NCBI GenBank assembly: GCA_910584305.1
Contig: CAJTZW010000017.1
Location: forward strand, 1 to 30,243
Reading direction: 5' to 3'
Length of the DNA: 30,243 bases
Origin: an uncultured Bacilli bacterium
GTDB taxonomy: Bacteria > Bacillota_I > Bacilli_A > RF39 > UBA660
In this document: piece after piece, positions 16,355 to 23,425 of the stretch
How the letters are laid out: each line of letters opens with the position of its first letter
How positions within the stretch are numbered: the stretch's first letter is position 1
Program-made: the position numbers and the translations under genes
Notes under the pieces: model-generated
The model's input: only the letters and a program-made list of their open reading frames with translations
What the model was told of the DNA's origin: nothing
Databases searched by the model: none

Positions 16355-18244
16355 TTATTTTGATAATATTTCACAAACCAGATTGCTAATTTCAGTAGGG
16401 TTATCAATTTCCATGCCCTCTATTAATTTAGCTTGTGCATATAATATTTTTGTATACTTAGTAAATTCATCTTTATCTTTTTTATAAAGTTTTTGCAATT
16501 TTTCTACAATTGGATGTTCCTTATTAATTTCTAAAACGGTATTTGCCTTTACTTTGTTATCCGTTGGCATTGCATTCATAACTTTTTCCATTTCAAGAGA
16601 AATTTCTCCTTCAGTCGTTAAACATACTGGATGATTTTTAAGCCTACTTGTAAAACGTACATCATGAATAGAGTCACCTAGGACTTCCTTCATAGAAGAA
16701 AACATATCTTTATTCTTGTCATTCAAAGTATTTAATTCTTTTTTCTCATCCTCACTATCAAGTTCTACATCTTTACTAGATACATTTACAAATTTCTTAC
16801 CTTCGTATTCCATTAAAGTTTTCATAACGAATTCATCTACATATTCAGTTAGATATAAAATAGGGTATCCTTTATCCTTAATTGTCTCTACCTGTGGAAG
16901 TAAATCAACCTTATCAATCGTTTCTCCGCAAGCATAGTAAATGGTATTTTCGTCTTCTTTCATATCCTTTACAATTTCTTTTAATGTAACTAAATCTTTT
17001 GCTTTAGAAGAGTAGAATAGGAGTAAATCCTGAAGTACATCTTTATGCATTCCATAATCATTATATACCCCAAATTTTAATTGAAGCCCAAATGCTTTAT
17101 AGAATTTTTTATAAGCTTCACGGTCACTTTCTAACATGGATAAAAGTTCATTCTTAATTTTCTTCTCAATATTTTTAGCAATCAAAGAAACTGTCTTGTC
17201 CTGTTGTAAAATCTCCCTTGAAATATTTAAAGACAAATCAGGACTATCAACAACTCCTTTTACAAAGTTAAAATAGTCAGGCAAAAGTTCCTTACATTTA
17301 TCCATAATTAAGACATTATTAGAATATAACTGCAATCCTTTTTCATACTCTTTAGAATAGAAGTCATAAGGTGCATGACTAGGTATATATAAAAGTGCAG
17401 TATAAGAACATTGACCTTCAACTGAAAAATGAATTTGTTTCATCGGTTCTTCATAATCAAAGAATTTATCAGAATAGAAATTATTATATTCATCTTTTGT
17501 AATATCTTTCTTATTCTTTTTCCAAATAGGTGTCATACCATTTAAGGTTTGATCTTCATATACAGTTTCATATTCATCTGTAGAACCTTCTTTTAATTTA
17601 CGATTCTCACAGTTCATCACAATAGGATAGTGCACATAATCAGAATATCTTTTAACAATATTACGAATCTTATATTCTTCCAAATACTCACTATATTTTA
17701 CATCATCTGTATCTTCTTTGATATGAAGAGTAATGGTTGTTCCATAATCATCTTTCTTTTCCTTTGAAATAGTATATCCGTCAACACCATTTGATTTCCA
17801 AAGGAATGCATCATCACTACCATATGCTTTAGATAGTACTTCAACGGAATCACTTACCATAAAGGCAGAGTAGAAGCCAACACCAAATTGACCAATGATA
17901 TTAACATCATCTTGTTCTTCATTTTCTTGTTTAAAAGCATATGATCCACTTTTTGCAATCGTACCTAAATTATTTTCGAGTTCCTCTTCAGTCATACCAC
18001 AACCATTATCAGTGATAGTGATAGTGCGCTTATCTTTATCTGTGATAAGACGAATATGCATATCATCCTTTGTAATAGATATACTAGTATCTGTAAGAGA
18101 CTTATAATATAACTTATCCAAAGCATCACTCGCATTAGAGATAAGTTCTCTTAAAAATATATCTTTGTTTGTATAAATTGAATGAATCATTAAATCTAAC
18201 AATCTTTTAGATTCTGCTTTAAATTCTTTCTTTTTCAAAATCAT
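16355..18244 (-). CDS. htpG: Hsp90-family chaperone HtpG
   Basis: The 629-residue bacterial Hsp90 has the N-terminal ATPase motifs: ELISNASDALDKL near residue 35, DNGCGMTEEEL near 80, and GQFGVGFYSAFMV near 120. The middle domain holds the catalytic-arginine region (LNISREILQQD near 335). The C-terminal dimerisation domain follows. Length is normal for the family. Two adjacent ATGs exist (18247 and 18244); I prefer 18244, because AAGGAG is only three bases from the first but six from the second. It is the first gene of a unit with hsp20. The promoter overlaps a CIRCE element, so HrcA repression and heat induction are expected. In Bacillus subtilis htpG is not a CIRCE gene, so regulation differs here. 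Confidence 0.95.
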   Translation of the reverse strand: MILKKKEFKAESKRLLDLMIHSIYTNKDIFLRELISNASDALDKLYYKSLTDTSISITKDDMHIRLITDKDKRTITITDNGCGMTEEELENNLGTIAKSGSYAFKQENEEQDDVNIIGQFGVGFYSAFMVSDSVEVLSKAYGSDDAFLWKSNGVDGYTISKEKKDDYGTTITLHIKEDTDDVKYSEYLEEYKIRNIVKRYSDYVHYPIVMNCENRKLKEGSTDEYETVYEDQTLNGMTPIWKKNKKDITKDEYNNFYSDKFFDYEEPMKQIHFSVEGQCSYTALLYIPSHAPYDFYSKEYEKGLQLYSNNVLIMDKCKELLPDYFNFVKGVVDSPDLSLNISREILQQDKTVSLIAKNIEKKIKNELLSMLESDREAYKKFYKAFGLQLKFGVYNDYGMHKDVLQDLLLFYSSKAKDLVTLKEIVKDMKEDENTIYYACGETIDKVDLLPQVETIKDKGYPILYLTEYVDEFVMKTLMEYEGKKFVNVSSKDVELDSEDEKKELNTLNDKNKDMFSSMKEVLGDSIHDVRFTSRLKNHPVCLTTEGEISLEMEKVMNAMPTDNKVKANTVLEINKEHPIVEKLQKLYKKDKDEFTKYTKILYAQAKLIEGMEIDNPTEISNLVCEILSK

Positions 18245-18277
18245 CATCCTCTCCTTGGTTACATTCTAACCATTATT

Positions 18278-18306
18278 GTTATACCACTTATCTTAGCACT
18301 TGTCAA
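18278..18306 (-). promoter_or_regulatory. htpG promoter
   Basis: On the minus strand, TTGACA (18301-18306) and TATAAC (18278-18283) are 17 bases apart. The -35 lies inside the CIRCE element. Confidence 0.8.
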
Positions 18307-18319
18307 TAGTGAGTGCCAA
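18293..18319. promoter_or_regulatory. CIRCE operator (HrcA binding site)
   Basis: TTAGCACTT (18293-18301), a nine-base spacer, and GAGTGCCAA (18311-18319) match the CIRCE consensus TTAGCACTC-N9-GAGTGCTAA with two differences. It overlaps the htpG -35 and ends two bases before the -35 of the divergent ArsC/Spx-like gene, so HrcA could act on both directions. Confidence 0.9.
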
Positions 18320-18321
18320 AA

Positions 18322-18350
18322 TTGAAATTCACTGTAATCTGTGTTAGAAT
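18322..18350 (+). promoter_or_regulatory. Promoter of the ArsC/Spx-like gene
   Basis: TTGAAA (18322-18327) and TAGAAT (18345-18350) are 17 bases apart, and a TG one base before the -10 gives an extended element. It lies immediately beside the CIRCE operator. Confidence 0.7.
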
Positions 18351-18373
18351 AATCAAGTAAAAGGAGGTATAAA

Positions 18374-18739
18374 ATGTTATTCATAGAATATCCAAAATGT
18401 ACAACATGCAAACGTGCAAAACAATTTCTAGACAATCATAAACTTATATATGAGGAAAGAAATATTAAGGAAAATAATCCTACATATAAGGAACTAAAAG
18501 AGTGGATTGAAAAGAGTAGTCTGCCTATTACTAAATGGTTTAATACAAGTGGAATATTATATCGTGAGATGAATTTAAAAGAAAGATTACAAAATATGAG
18601 CGATGAAGATAAAATCCATTTATTAGCGAGTAATGGAATGCTAGTAAAAAGGCCTATTATAGTTAATGAAAAACAAATTCTGTTAGGATTTAAAGAAAAA
18701 GAATGGAAGAGTATATCCATGCAAAATAAAATAGATTAA
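18374..18739 (+). CDS. ArsC/Spx/MgsR-family thioredoxin-fold protein
   Basis: The 121-residue protein has the family N-terminus YPKCTTCKRAKQFLD, with a CxxC redox pair at Cys9 and Cys12. It also has the segments SLPITKWFNTSG and LVKRPIIV, the cis-Pro/Arg region of the ArsC-Spx fold. Family members are either glutaredoxin-dependent reductases or redox-sensing RNA-polymerase-binding regulators. The sequence alone does not decide between the two; the short helical middle resembles the YffB/ArsC-like group. It has its own promoter beside CIRCE and a strong RBS (aaggagg). A thiol-stress role fits the shared heat-shock intergenic region. The stop lies in the loop of the shared terminator. Confidence 0.85.
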   Translation: MLFIEYPKCTTCKRAKQFLDNHKLIYEERNIKENNPTYKELKEWIEKSSLPITKWFNTSGILYREMNLKERLQNMSDEDKIHLLASNGMLVKRPIIVNEKQILLGFKEKEWKSISMQNKID

Positions 18740-18757
18740 AATCAATCTATTTTTTTT
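18728..18757. terminator. Bidirectional terminator shared by the ArsC/Spx-like gene and the methyltransferase
   Basis: AAAATAGATT (18728-18737) pairs with AATCTATTTT (18744-18753) around a six-base loop, with T runs to the right. Both convergent genes end within the hairpin. Confidence 0.75.
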
Positions 18758-19524
18758 AATATATCTAATGTATGTGCGGCAGCTCCTAGCATATCTTTTC
18801 TCTCACAAATCGATAAATGATATTCCATAAATATTTTAAATGTCTCACCATCCATTTGATTTAGTATATTTCTTATATAATTGGCAGGACCATCTGGAGT
18901 AATAATTTTAACTCTATGAAGGCCTGCAACTTCATTTAAAGTATCAATTTCTTCTAGACGAACAACACTATATAAATCAGTCTCTTTAGAAATAATATGG
19001 AAGTTAGAATCTAGCATACCTTCTTTCATAGAATCTTTCATATAATTATCTTTAAAACCATGTGTAATTACACAGTAATCATTCATACAATAGGCCACTA
19101 GTAGTGTACCATTTGAGGTAGTAACACGTTTGGCCTCCATAAGGGCTTTTTGTTTATCTTCGTTACTACACAAATGATACATCGGTCCAAAAAGAAGCAC
19201 CAAATCAAATGTTTCATCTTGAAATCTAGACAAATCAATCGCATTTCCTTGATAAACTTTCACTTTATCACTATTCTTTTCAATCACTCTTAAATTATGT
19301 TTTACGAGTTCAACAGCTGTAACATCATATCCTTCATTCGCAAGTGTAATAGAATATCTCCCACAACCAGCACCAATATCGAGTATTTTCGGATTTTTCA
19401 TTTCCTTTAAGCATTCATGAATATATTTCATGGATGTGATATATTCTACTTGTCCATGCCTAGAATTTAATCTCTTATCTTCATTAAATTTATTATAATA
19501 TTTTATTAAATTTTCTTCATTCAT
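18742..19524 (-). CDS. Class I SAM-dependent methyltransferase
   Basis: The 260-residue protein has a Rossmann-type methyltransferase domain. Motif I is ILDIGAGCGRYS (residues 47-58), followed by the acidic end of beta-2 (VTAVELV), YQGNAIDLS, and motif IV-like FDLVLLFGPMYHL. It belongs to the broad Methyltransf_11/25-type group, which acts on small molecules, lipids or proteins. The substrate is not readable. The start ATG at 19524 follows gaggga. It is a single gene, convergent with the ArsC/Spx-like gene and divergent from the unknown helical protein at 19634. A weak TATTAT -10 lies about 20 bases upstream of the RBS. Confidence 0.85.
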   Translation of the reverse strand: MNEENLIKYYNKFNEDKRLNSRHGQVEYITSMKYIHECLKEMKNPKILDIGAGCGRYSITLANEGYDVTAVELVKHNLRVIEKNSDKVKVYQGNAIDLSRFQDETFDLVLLFGPMYHLCSNEDKQKALMEAKRVTTSNGTLLVAYCMNDYCVITHGFKDNYMKDSMKEGMLDSNFHIISKETDLYSVVRLEEIDTLNEVAGLHRVKIITPDGPANYIRNILNQMDGETFKIFMEYHLSICERKDMLGAAAHTLDILKKID

Positions 19525-19581
19525 ACAAATCCCTCATATAATAGATTACAGTATCTTCGCTTGAAATACAATACAAAAATA

Positions 19582-19610
19582 TTTACATACAAAACTTGGT
19601 ATGATACAAT
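19582..19610 (+). promoter_or_regulatory. Promoter of the unknown 340-residue protein
   Basis: TTTACA (19582-19587) and TACAAT (19605-19610) are 17 bases apart, with TGA before the -10 giving an extended element. Transcription would start near 19617, which excludes an in-frame ATG at 19601 as the start. Confidence 0.65.
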
Positions 19611-19633
19611 ATACAGTAATTCAAGGAAGGATG

Positions 19634-20653
19634 ATGAATATGCAAGAAAACGCGATTATCAGAACGCAAGATTTAATCACATTGTGCTACATGATTGACG
19701 GCTATGAAAAGTTTAAGACAGATTTTTTAAATTTAATAAGATCAATGGGGTATAATAAATGTACTACTATAATGAAGCGTTTGGGAAAAATATCAAAAGG
19801 GGAATATGTTATTAATTCAAAAAAAATTAAAACATTTTATAATGAAAACAAAATAGCAATAGATACAATTAATAAGTACTGCAACATATATATGTTTATA
19901 CATGGTAATTTTGATGATATTGATAAATCCACAATAAACAGTGATAATTTAGATTATTTTTATCAGTATATATCAAATCATAAAGATAAACTAAATCAAA
20001 TACTAGCTTTATTGAATAAAATTCTAGAATTAGGGTTTAATCAGTTTGAATTTAATGAAGGGATAGACTTTACTAATATTCAATACCAAATAGATTCACT
20101 TGCATTTGATATCCCAGATAACGGATATAGTACTTTTACGTATTTAGATAATATGGAAGTGATACCACAATATGACCCTTATACTATAAAATATAGAACA
20201 ACAGATTCTAATTATAAAATAAATATAAAATATCATTCTAAAATAAGTAGCCTTGTGGTGAATGATTTATTATTTAGTCCAGAAAGATTGCCAGCAGATG
20301 TTGAACATACAACACTGGCAAGACAAATATTGAAATTAAATAATACACAAAAAGAAAGTTATACGGCTATTAAAAATTCAGTAGATTTGGGTATATGTTC
20401 AGATAATTTATCTAAACAAGTAAATACTGCTGATAGCATGATAACGAAGCTAGATGACGATGCACTCAGAGATAAATCATTAAAAATATTACAAAAAATG
20501 AAAGAATATGTAGAAGAATTAAGAACTATAAGTGTCGAATATAACAAGAATGTATCAGAAATATATCCATCGCTAACTACGGAATTGCTTGAGAAAGAAA
20601 AAGAACAGTATCAAAAAAGAAGAGGTATATCTGCCTATATAGACCTAGACTGA
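19634..20653 (+). CDS. Unrecognised 339-residue protein, mostly helical
   Basis: I do not recognise a family. The protein has no membrane helix or signal peptide. It appears helical at both ends (IDGYEKFKTDFLNLIRSMGYNK, and a C-terminal coiled-coil-like stretch from about residue 260 to 325 rich in K, E, L and I). A beta-rich central part (YTIKYRTTDSNYKINIKYHS) contains many Tyr and Ile residues. I chose ATG 19634, with aagga at 19623 correctly spaced; 19640 is a possible alternative. It is the first gene before sigG but is separated from it by a terminator. Its Asn/Lys/Ile-rich composition resembles that of the unknown proteins downstream of sigG, so a shared lineage-specific role is possible. 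Confidence 0.65.
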   Translation: MNMQENAIIRTQDLITLCYMIDGYEKFKTDFLNLIRSMGYNKCTTIMKRLGKISKGEYVINSKKIKTFYNENKIAIDTINKYCNIYMFIHGNFDDIDKSTINSDNLDYFYQYISNHKDKLNQILALLNKILELGFNQFEFNEGIDFTNIQYQIDSLAFDIPDNGYSTFTYLDNMEVIPQYDPYTIKYRTTDSNYKINIKYHSKISSLVVNDLLFSPERLPADVEHTTLARQILKLNNTQKESYTAIKNSVDLGICSDNLSKQVNTADSMITKLDDDALRDKSLKILQKMKEYVEELRTISVEYNKNVSEIYPSLTTELLEKEKEQYQKRRGISAYIDLD

Positions 20654-20665
20654 GATAATTATGAG

Positions 20666-20689
20666 AAAGACTGATTTTCAGTCTTTTTT
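20666..20689 (+). terminator. Terminator upstream of sigG
   Basis: AAAGACTGA (20666-20674) pairs with TCAGTCTTT (20678-20686) around a three-base loop, followed by more T residues to 20689. It isolates sigG from the upstream gene. Confidence 0.85.
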
Positions 20690-20718
20690 GTATAAAAAAT
20701 ATTTTAAAGCCCATAATG
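20690..20718 (+). promoter_or_regulatory. Possible forespore (sigma-G/F type) promoter of sigG
   Basis: GTATA (20690-20694) and CATAATG (20712-20718) are 17 bases apart. This resembles the sigma-G pattern of a G-x-AT-A/G -35 and a CATnnTA -10, with one mismatch at the end. No vegetative promoter is apparent between the terminator and the start. The predicted start point would lie at the edge of the RBS, so this call is tentative. Confidence 0.35.
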
Positions 20719-20738
20719 TTTTTGAAAGGAGAAACATT

Positions 20739-21515
20739 ATGGCACGTCATAAGGTAGAAATTTGTGGCGTGAATACTGCGAATATTAAAGTTTTAACCAA
20801 TGAAGAGATGATAGAATTATTTAAGAAATATCAAAGCGGAGATCCATTTGCAAAAGAAGATTTGGTAAATGGGAACTTAAAATTGGTATTATCTATTTTA
20901 AAGAGGTATAACAATCGAACTGACAATATGGATGATTTATTTCAGGTAGGGTGTATCGGACTTATTAAAGCCATTGAAAATTTTGATTTATCCCATGAAG
21001 TGAAATTTAGTACATATGCTGTTCCAATGATTCTAGGGGAAGTTAGAAGATATTTGCGCGATAGTAGTAGTCTTAGAGTTGCAAGAAGTACAAAAGATAC
21101 AGCTTATAAAGCGCTACGAGTGAAGGAAGAATTAACCAATAGGCTAGGAAAAGAGCCTAGTGTTTCTATGATAGCACAAGTGCTAGATAAACCAGAATTT
21201 GAAGTAGCAAATGCGATTGATTCGATGAAAGAAACAATCAGTATGTTTGAGCCAATTTATAATGATGGTGGTGACACTATTTATTTAGCAGACCAATTGG
21301 AAGATAGTAGCAACAATAACTACTCATTGGATATCAAAATAGCACTTAAAGAAGCATTACAACGTCTAAAAGAAAAAGAACGATATATTTTATTAGAACG
21401 TTATATCATAGGAAAAACACAATTAGAACTTGCAGAAGAAATAGGTATCTCACAAGCACAAATATCAAGGCTTGAAAAAAGCGGGATTGAAAATATTAAG
21501 AAAATGATTTTATAA
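20739..21515 (+). CDS. sigG: RNA polymerase sigma-G factor (late forespore)
   Basis: The 258-residue protein is close to SigG in length (about 260) and in motif order. The SigG hallmark KVEICGV is at the N-terminus. The region 2 core reads DDLFQVGCIGLIKAIENFDLSHEVKFSTYAVPM, with the -10 recognition part GEVRRYLRD. Next come the segment SMFEPIYNDGGD and a region 4 helix-turn-helix (KTQLELAEEIGISQAQISRLEK). SigG directs late forespore transcription, including spore germination and DNA-protection genes, so the organism can probably sporulate. I chose ATG 20739 after gaaaggag; an in-frame ATG at 20661 lies in the terminator. The spoIIGA and sigE genes that usually precede sigG are absent here. 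Confidence 0.95.
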   Translation: MARHKVEICGVNTANIKVLTNEEMIELFKKYQSGDPFAKEDLVNGNLKLVLSILKRYNNRTDNMDDLFQVGCIGLIKAIENFDLSHEVKFSTYAVPMILGEVRRYLRDSSSLRVARSTKDTAYKALRVKEELTNRLGKEPSVSMIAQVLDKPEFEVANAIDSMKETISMFEPIYNDGGDTIYLADQLEDSSNNNYSLDIKIALKEALQRLKEKERYILLERYIIGKTQLELAEEIGISQAQISRLEKSGIENIKKMIL

Positions 21516-21521
21516 GTAATT

Positions 21522-21554
21522 ACTAATTTTCTCATAGAGAGAGTTAGTTTTTTT
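21522..21554 (+). terminator. Terminator after sigG
   Basis: Bases 21522-21532 pair with 21538-21548 (11 pairs including two G-U) around a short loop, followed by T7. It separates sigG from the transglutaminase-like gene. Confidence 0.75.
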
Positions 21555-21556
21555 AT

Positions 21557-21585
21557 TTGTAATTTGAAATATACTGTGCTATAAT
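21557..21585 (+). promoter_or_regulatory. Promoter of the transglutaminase-like gene
   Basis: TTGTAA (21557-21562) and TATAAT (21580-21585) are 17 bases apart, with TGC before the -10 giving an extended element. The start codon follows 22 bases later, so the leader is very short. Confidence 0.7.
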
Positions 21586-21607
21586 ACCTCGTTAAGAGGT
21601 GGGACAT

Positions 21608-22540
21608 GTGAATAGTGATATGAGATTAATTGAATCAAAAACACAAGAATTCTTTGATTTAAAAGAAGACAATCTTATCATTTGGACTAAATATACTGAT
21701 CATAAAATACTAAATGCTCATCAGCGCGAAAGTGAGTTAAAGCATCATCATATAATAGAAGCATATAAAGATATTATAAAAGAAACTAGCAACTTTATAA
21801 ATAGAACTATAACTACAGATAATATTCTAACCATAAATGGAGCAATCACTTTTTTAATATGGAGGGGTTATACATCCTATAATCAAAAATTTAGTTTTGC
21901 TAATGGGGATTTTTTAAATATGTACAATTATAATGGCATTAATGTTATTTTAGGACAGGGTGTATGTAGACATATAGCTAGTTTTACAAATGATATATTA
22001 AAGCAATCAGAGATTTCTTCTCAATTAATTGGGAATATGCTAAATCAAGATATTATAGAGAAAAAAGATAAGTTCAAATTACCAATTACACGTACATATA
22101 ATGGGGATAGCTTTAAGGGGATTGAAAATCATACCTCAGTGAGTTTGGATCCATATGACACTTGCTATCTATGTAATCATCTATGCTTCATTTTACCTTA
22201 TCAAGACATCTATTTAATGTATGACCCAACAAATCTACTATTATTTTCAATAAATGGAATTAAAGCAAATTGCTTATTTAGAAAAGGGTATGCCATAATT
22301 AGCCCATATGATTTAATGTATAGATCTGGAATGAATAAAAAGGGAGTAGAGGAGTACATTCAGAATATTACACTGTCAAAACATCTAAAATATAAAGAAA
22401 TCAAAGAGATGTATAACAGTCTACTTCTTGGTATAGATACACTCAAAAATAATCCAATTGAATGTAATAAACTATACCAAAAAGTCAAAGAACCTGCAGA
22501 ATATATCCATGAATACCAGTATCGGTTAAAAAGGAGATAA
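21608..22540 (+). CDS. Transglutaminase-like cysteine-fold protein with a Cys-His-Asp triad
   Basis: The 310-residue protein carries the ordered catalytic set of the transglutaminase/papain-like superfamily: Cys120 in GQGVCRHIASF, His175 in ENHTSVSLD, and Asp206 in LMYDPTN. Such proteins cross-link proteins, or cleave peptides or amides. No signal peptide is present, so it should act in the cytoplasm. I chose GTG 21608 with RBS aagaggtgg; an upstream GTG at 21599 lies inside that RBS, and ATG 21620 is too distant. It follows sigG directly but has its own vegetative-looking promoter. A role in spore coat cross-linking is an inference from position only; it is not obviously homologous to Bacillus Tgl. 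Confidence 0.72.
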   Translation: MNSDMRLIESKTQEFFDLKEDNLIIWTKYTDHKILNAHQRESELKHHHIIEAYKDIIKETSNFINRTITTDNILTINGAITFLIWRGYTSYNQKFSFANGDFLNMYNYNGINVILGQGVCRHIASFTNDILKQSEISSQLIGNMLNQDIIEKKDKFKLPITRTYNGDSFKGIENHTSVSLDPYDTCYLCNHLCFILPYQDIYLMYDPTNLLLFSINGIKANCLFRKGYAIISPYDLMYRSGMNKKGVEEYIQNITLSKHLKYKEIKEMYNSLLLGIDTLKNNPIECNKLYQKVKEPAEYIHEYQYRLKRR

Positions 22541-22559
22541 TGATATTTTTTAGAAGTTG

Positions 22560-22568
22560 TGATATAAT
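22560..22568 (+). promoter_or_regulatory. Extended -10 promoter of the two-helix protein
   Basis: TGA then TATAAT forms a perfect extended -10. The -35 position is poor (TGATAT, spacer 16). The start codon is at 22601, behind agaggga. Confidence 0.55.
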
Positions 22569-22600
22569 AACGTCAGTATATTAAAGAGGGAGAAATTAAA

Positions 22601-23245
22601 ATGAAATATGGATATAAAAATATTGAAAATGGAGAATTAATACAAAACTATACAATTGATGATGGCAAAATAAAGATTACATTTTTAGATGGAACTTATT
22701 ATGAAATGCCTTTAACAATAGAAAATGAAATTAATTTATTAAACAAAATGTTTAAACAAGCTGAAGATAGAAGTCAAAGCTCAGCATTAGAAGATGCAAA
22801 AAAAAGGAAAAAAAGGATTCTTTTATCTAATGCAGTTGGATTCTTCAGTGTTGCTCTATTAATTTCAACTGTTTCTGCTATAGTTTTAGATGTTCCATAT
22901 ACTACTAGCGCTTTACTTGGTATTAATGCAGGTTTTGGTATGGCATTAGCAGACAAAGATTCATATAAACATCAAAAAGAAGAAATAGAAGAATTAGAAA
23001 AGTATGATATATATTTGGCAATGAGAGAAGTATTAGAAAAAAATATTGCTAATCCTATTTTATATAATGAAATTGACAAACAACATGAAGGACTTAATAT
23101 AAATACTCTAGATGAATATTCATTAAAAGATATTAAGGTAATTCAAAACAATTTAAAAAGAATCGAAGAGTATTCACAATATTTTACGGATGCTTCCAAT
23201 GTTCCAGTATTAGAAAAGAAAATTAACAGAAAAAATCATTGTTAA
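22601..23245 (+). CDS. Hypothetical protein with a central two-helix membrane hairpin
   Basis: Family not recognised. The 214-residue protein has an N-terminal beta-like part (YKNIENGELIQNYTIDDGKIKITF) and then a Lys/Arg-rich linker (DAKKRKKR, about residues 66-73). Two membrane helices follow, at about 74-94 and 102-117. The long charged helical C-terminus (HQKEEIEELEKYDIYLAM) is probably cytoplasmic. The beta-like start GKIKITFLDGTYYEMPL resembles a small barrel but is too short to assign. It is a single gene with its own extended -10 promoter and terminator. The terminator stem contains its stop codon. Confidence 0.65.
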   Translation: MKYGYKNIENGELIQNYTIDDGKIKITFLDGTYYEMPLTIENEINLLNKMFKQAEDRSQSSALEDAKKRKKRILLSNAVGFFSVALLISTVSAIVLDVPYTTSALLGINAGFGMALADKDSYKHQKEEIEELEKYDIYLAMREVLEKNIANPILYNEIDKQHEGLNINTLDEYSLKDIKVIQNNLKRIEEYSQYFTDASNVPVLEKKINRKNHC

Positions 23246-23252
23246 TTTTTTG
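23219..23252 (+). terminator. Terminator overlapping the 3' end of the two-helix protein gene
   Basis: AAAATTAACA (23219-23228) pairs with TGTTAATTTT (23240-23249) around an 11-base loop, followed by more T residues. The stop codon lies in the right arm. Confidence 0.7.
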
Positions 23253-23359
23253 TTATTCGAAAATTATTTAATAATATGATAATAAAAAAGAGAGTGTCCT
23301 ATACTTTTACAGTTTTGAATGTTAAATCATATACTTATCTTACTTTTTACAACATTTTC

Positions 23360-23375
23360 TGAATTTGCAAATTCA
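23360..23375. promoter_or_regulatory. Perfect 16-bp palindrome over a promoter -35
   Basis: The 16 bases are their own reverse complement (core GAATTTGCAAATTC). They span the -35 hexamer of the sigma-like gene, a typical place for a dimeric repressor. Chance cannot be excluded in AT-rich DNA. Confidence 0.45.
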
Positions 23376-23393
23376 AAAATTTTGTGATAGAAT
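23365..23393 (+). promoter_or_regulatory. Promoter of the divergent sigma-like gene
   Basis: TTGCAA (23365-23370) and TAGAAT (23388-23393) are 17 bases apart, with TGA before the -10 giving an extended element. The RBS (aaaggggga) and ATG at 23426 follow. Confidence 0.65.
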
Positions 23394-23425
23394 AGCTCCC
23401 TGTAAAAGAAAAAAGGGGGATTTAT

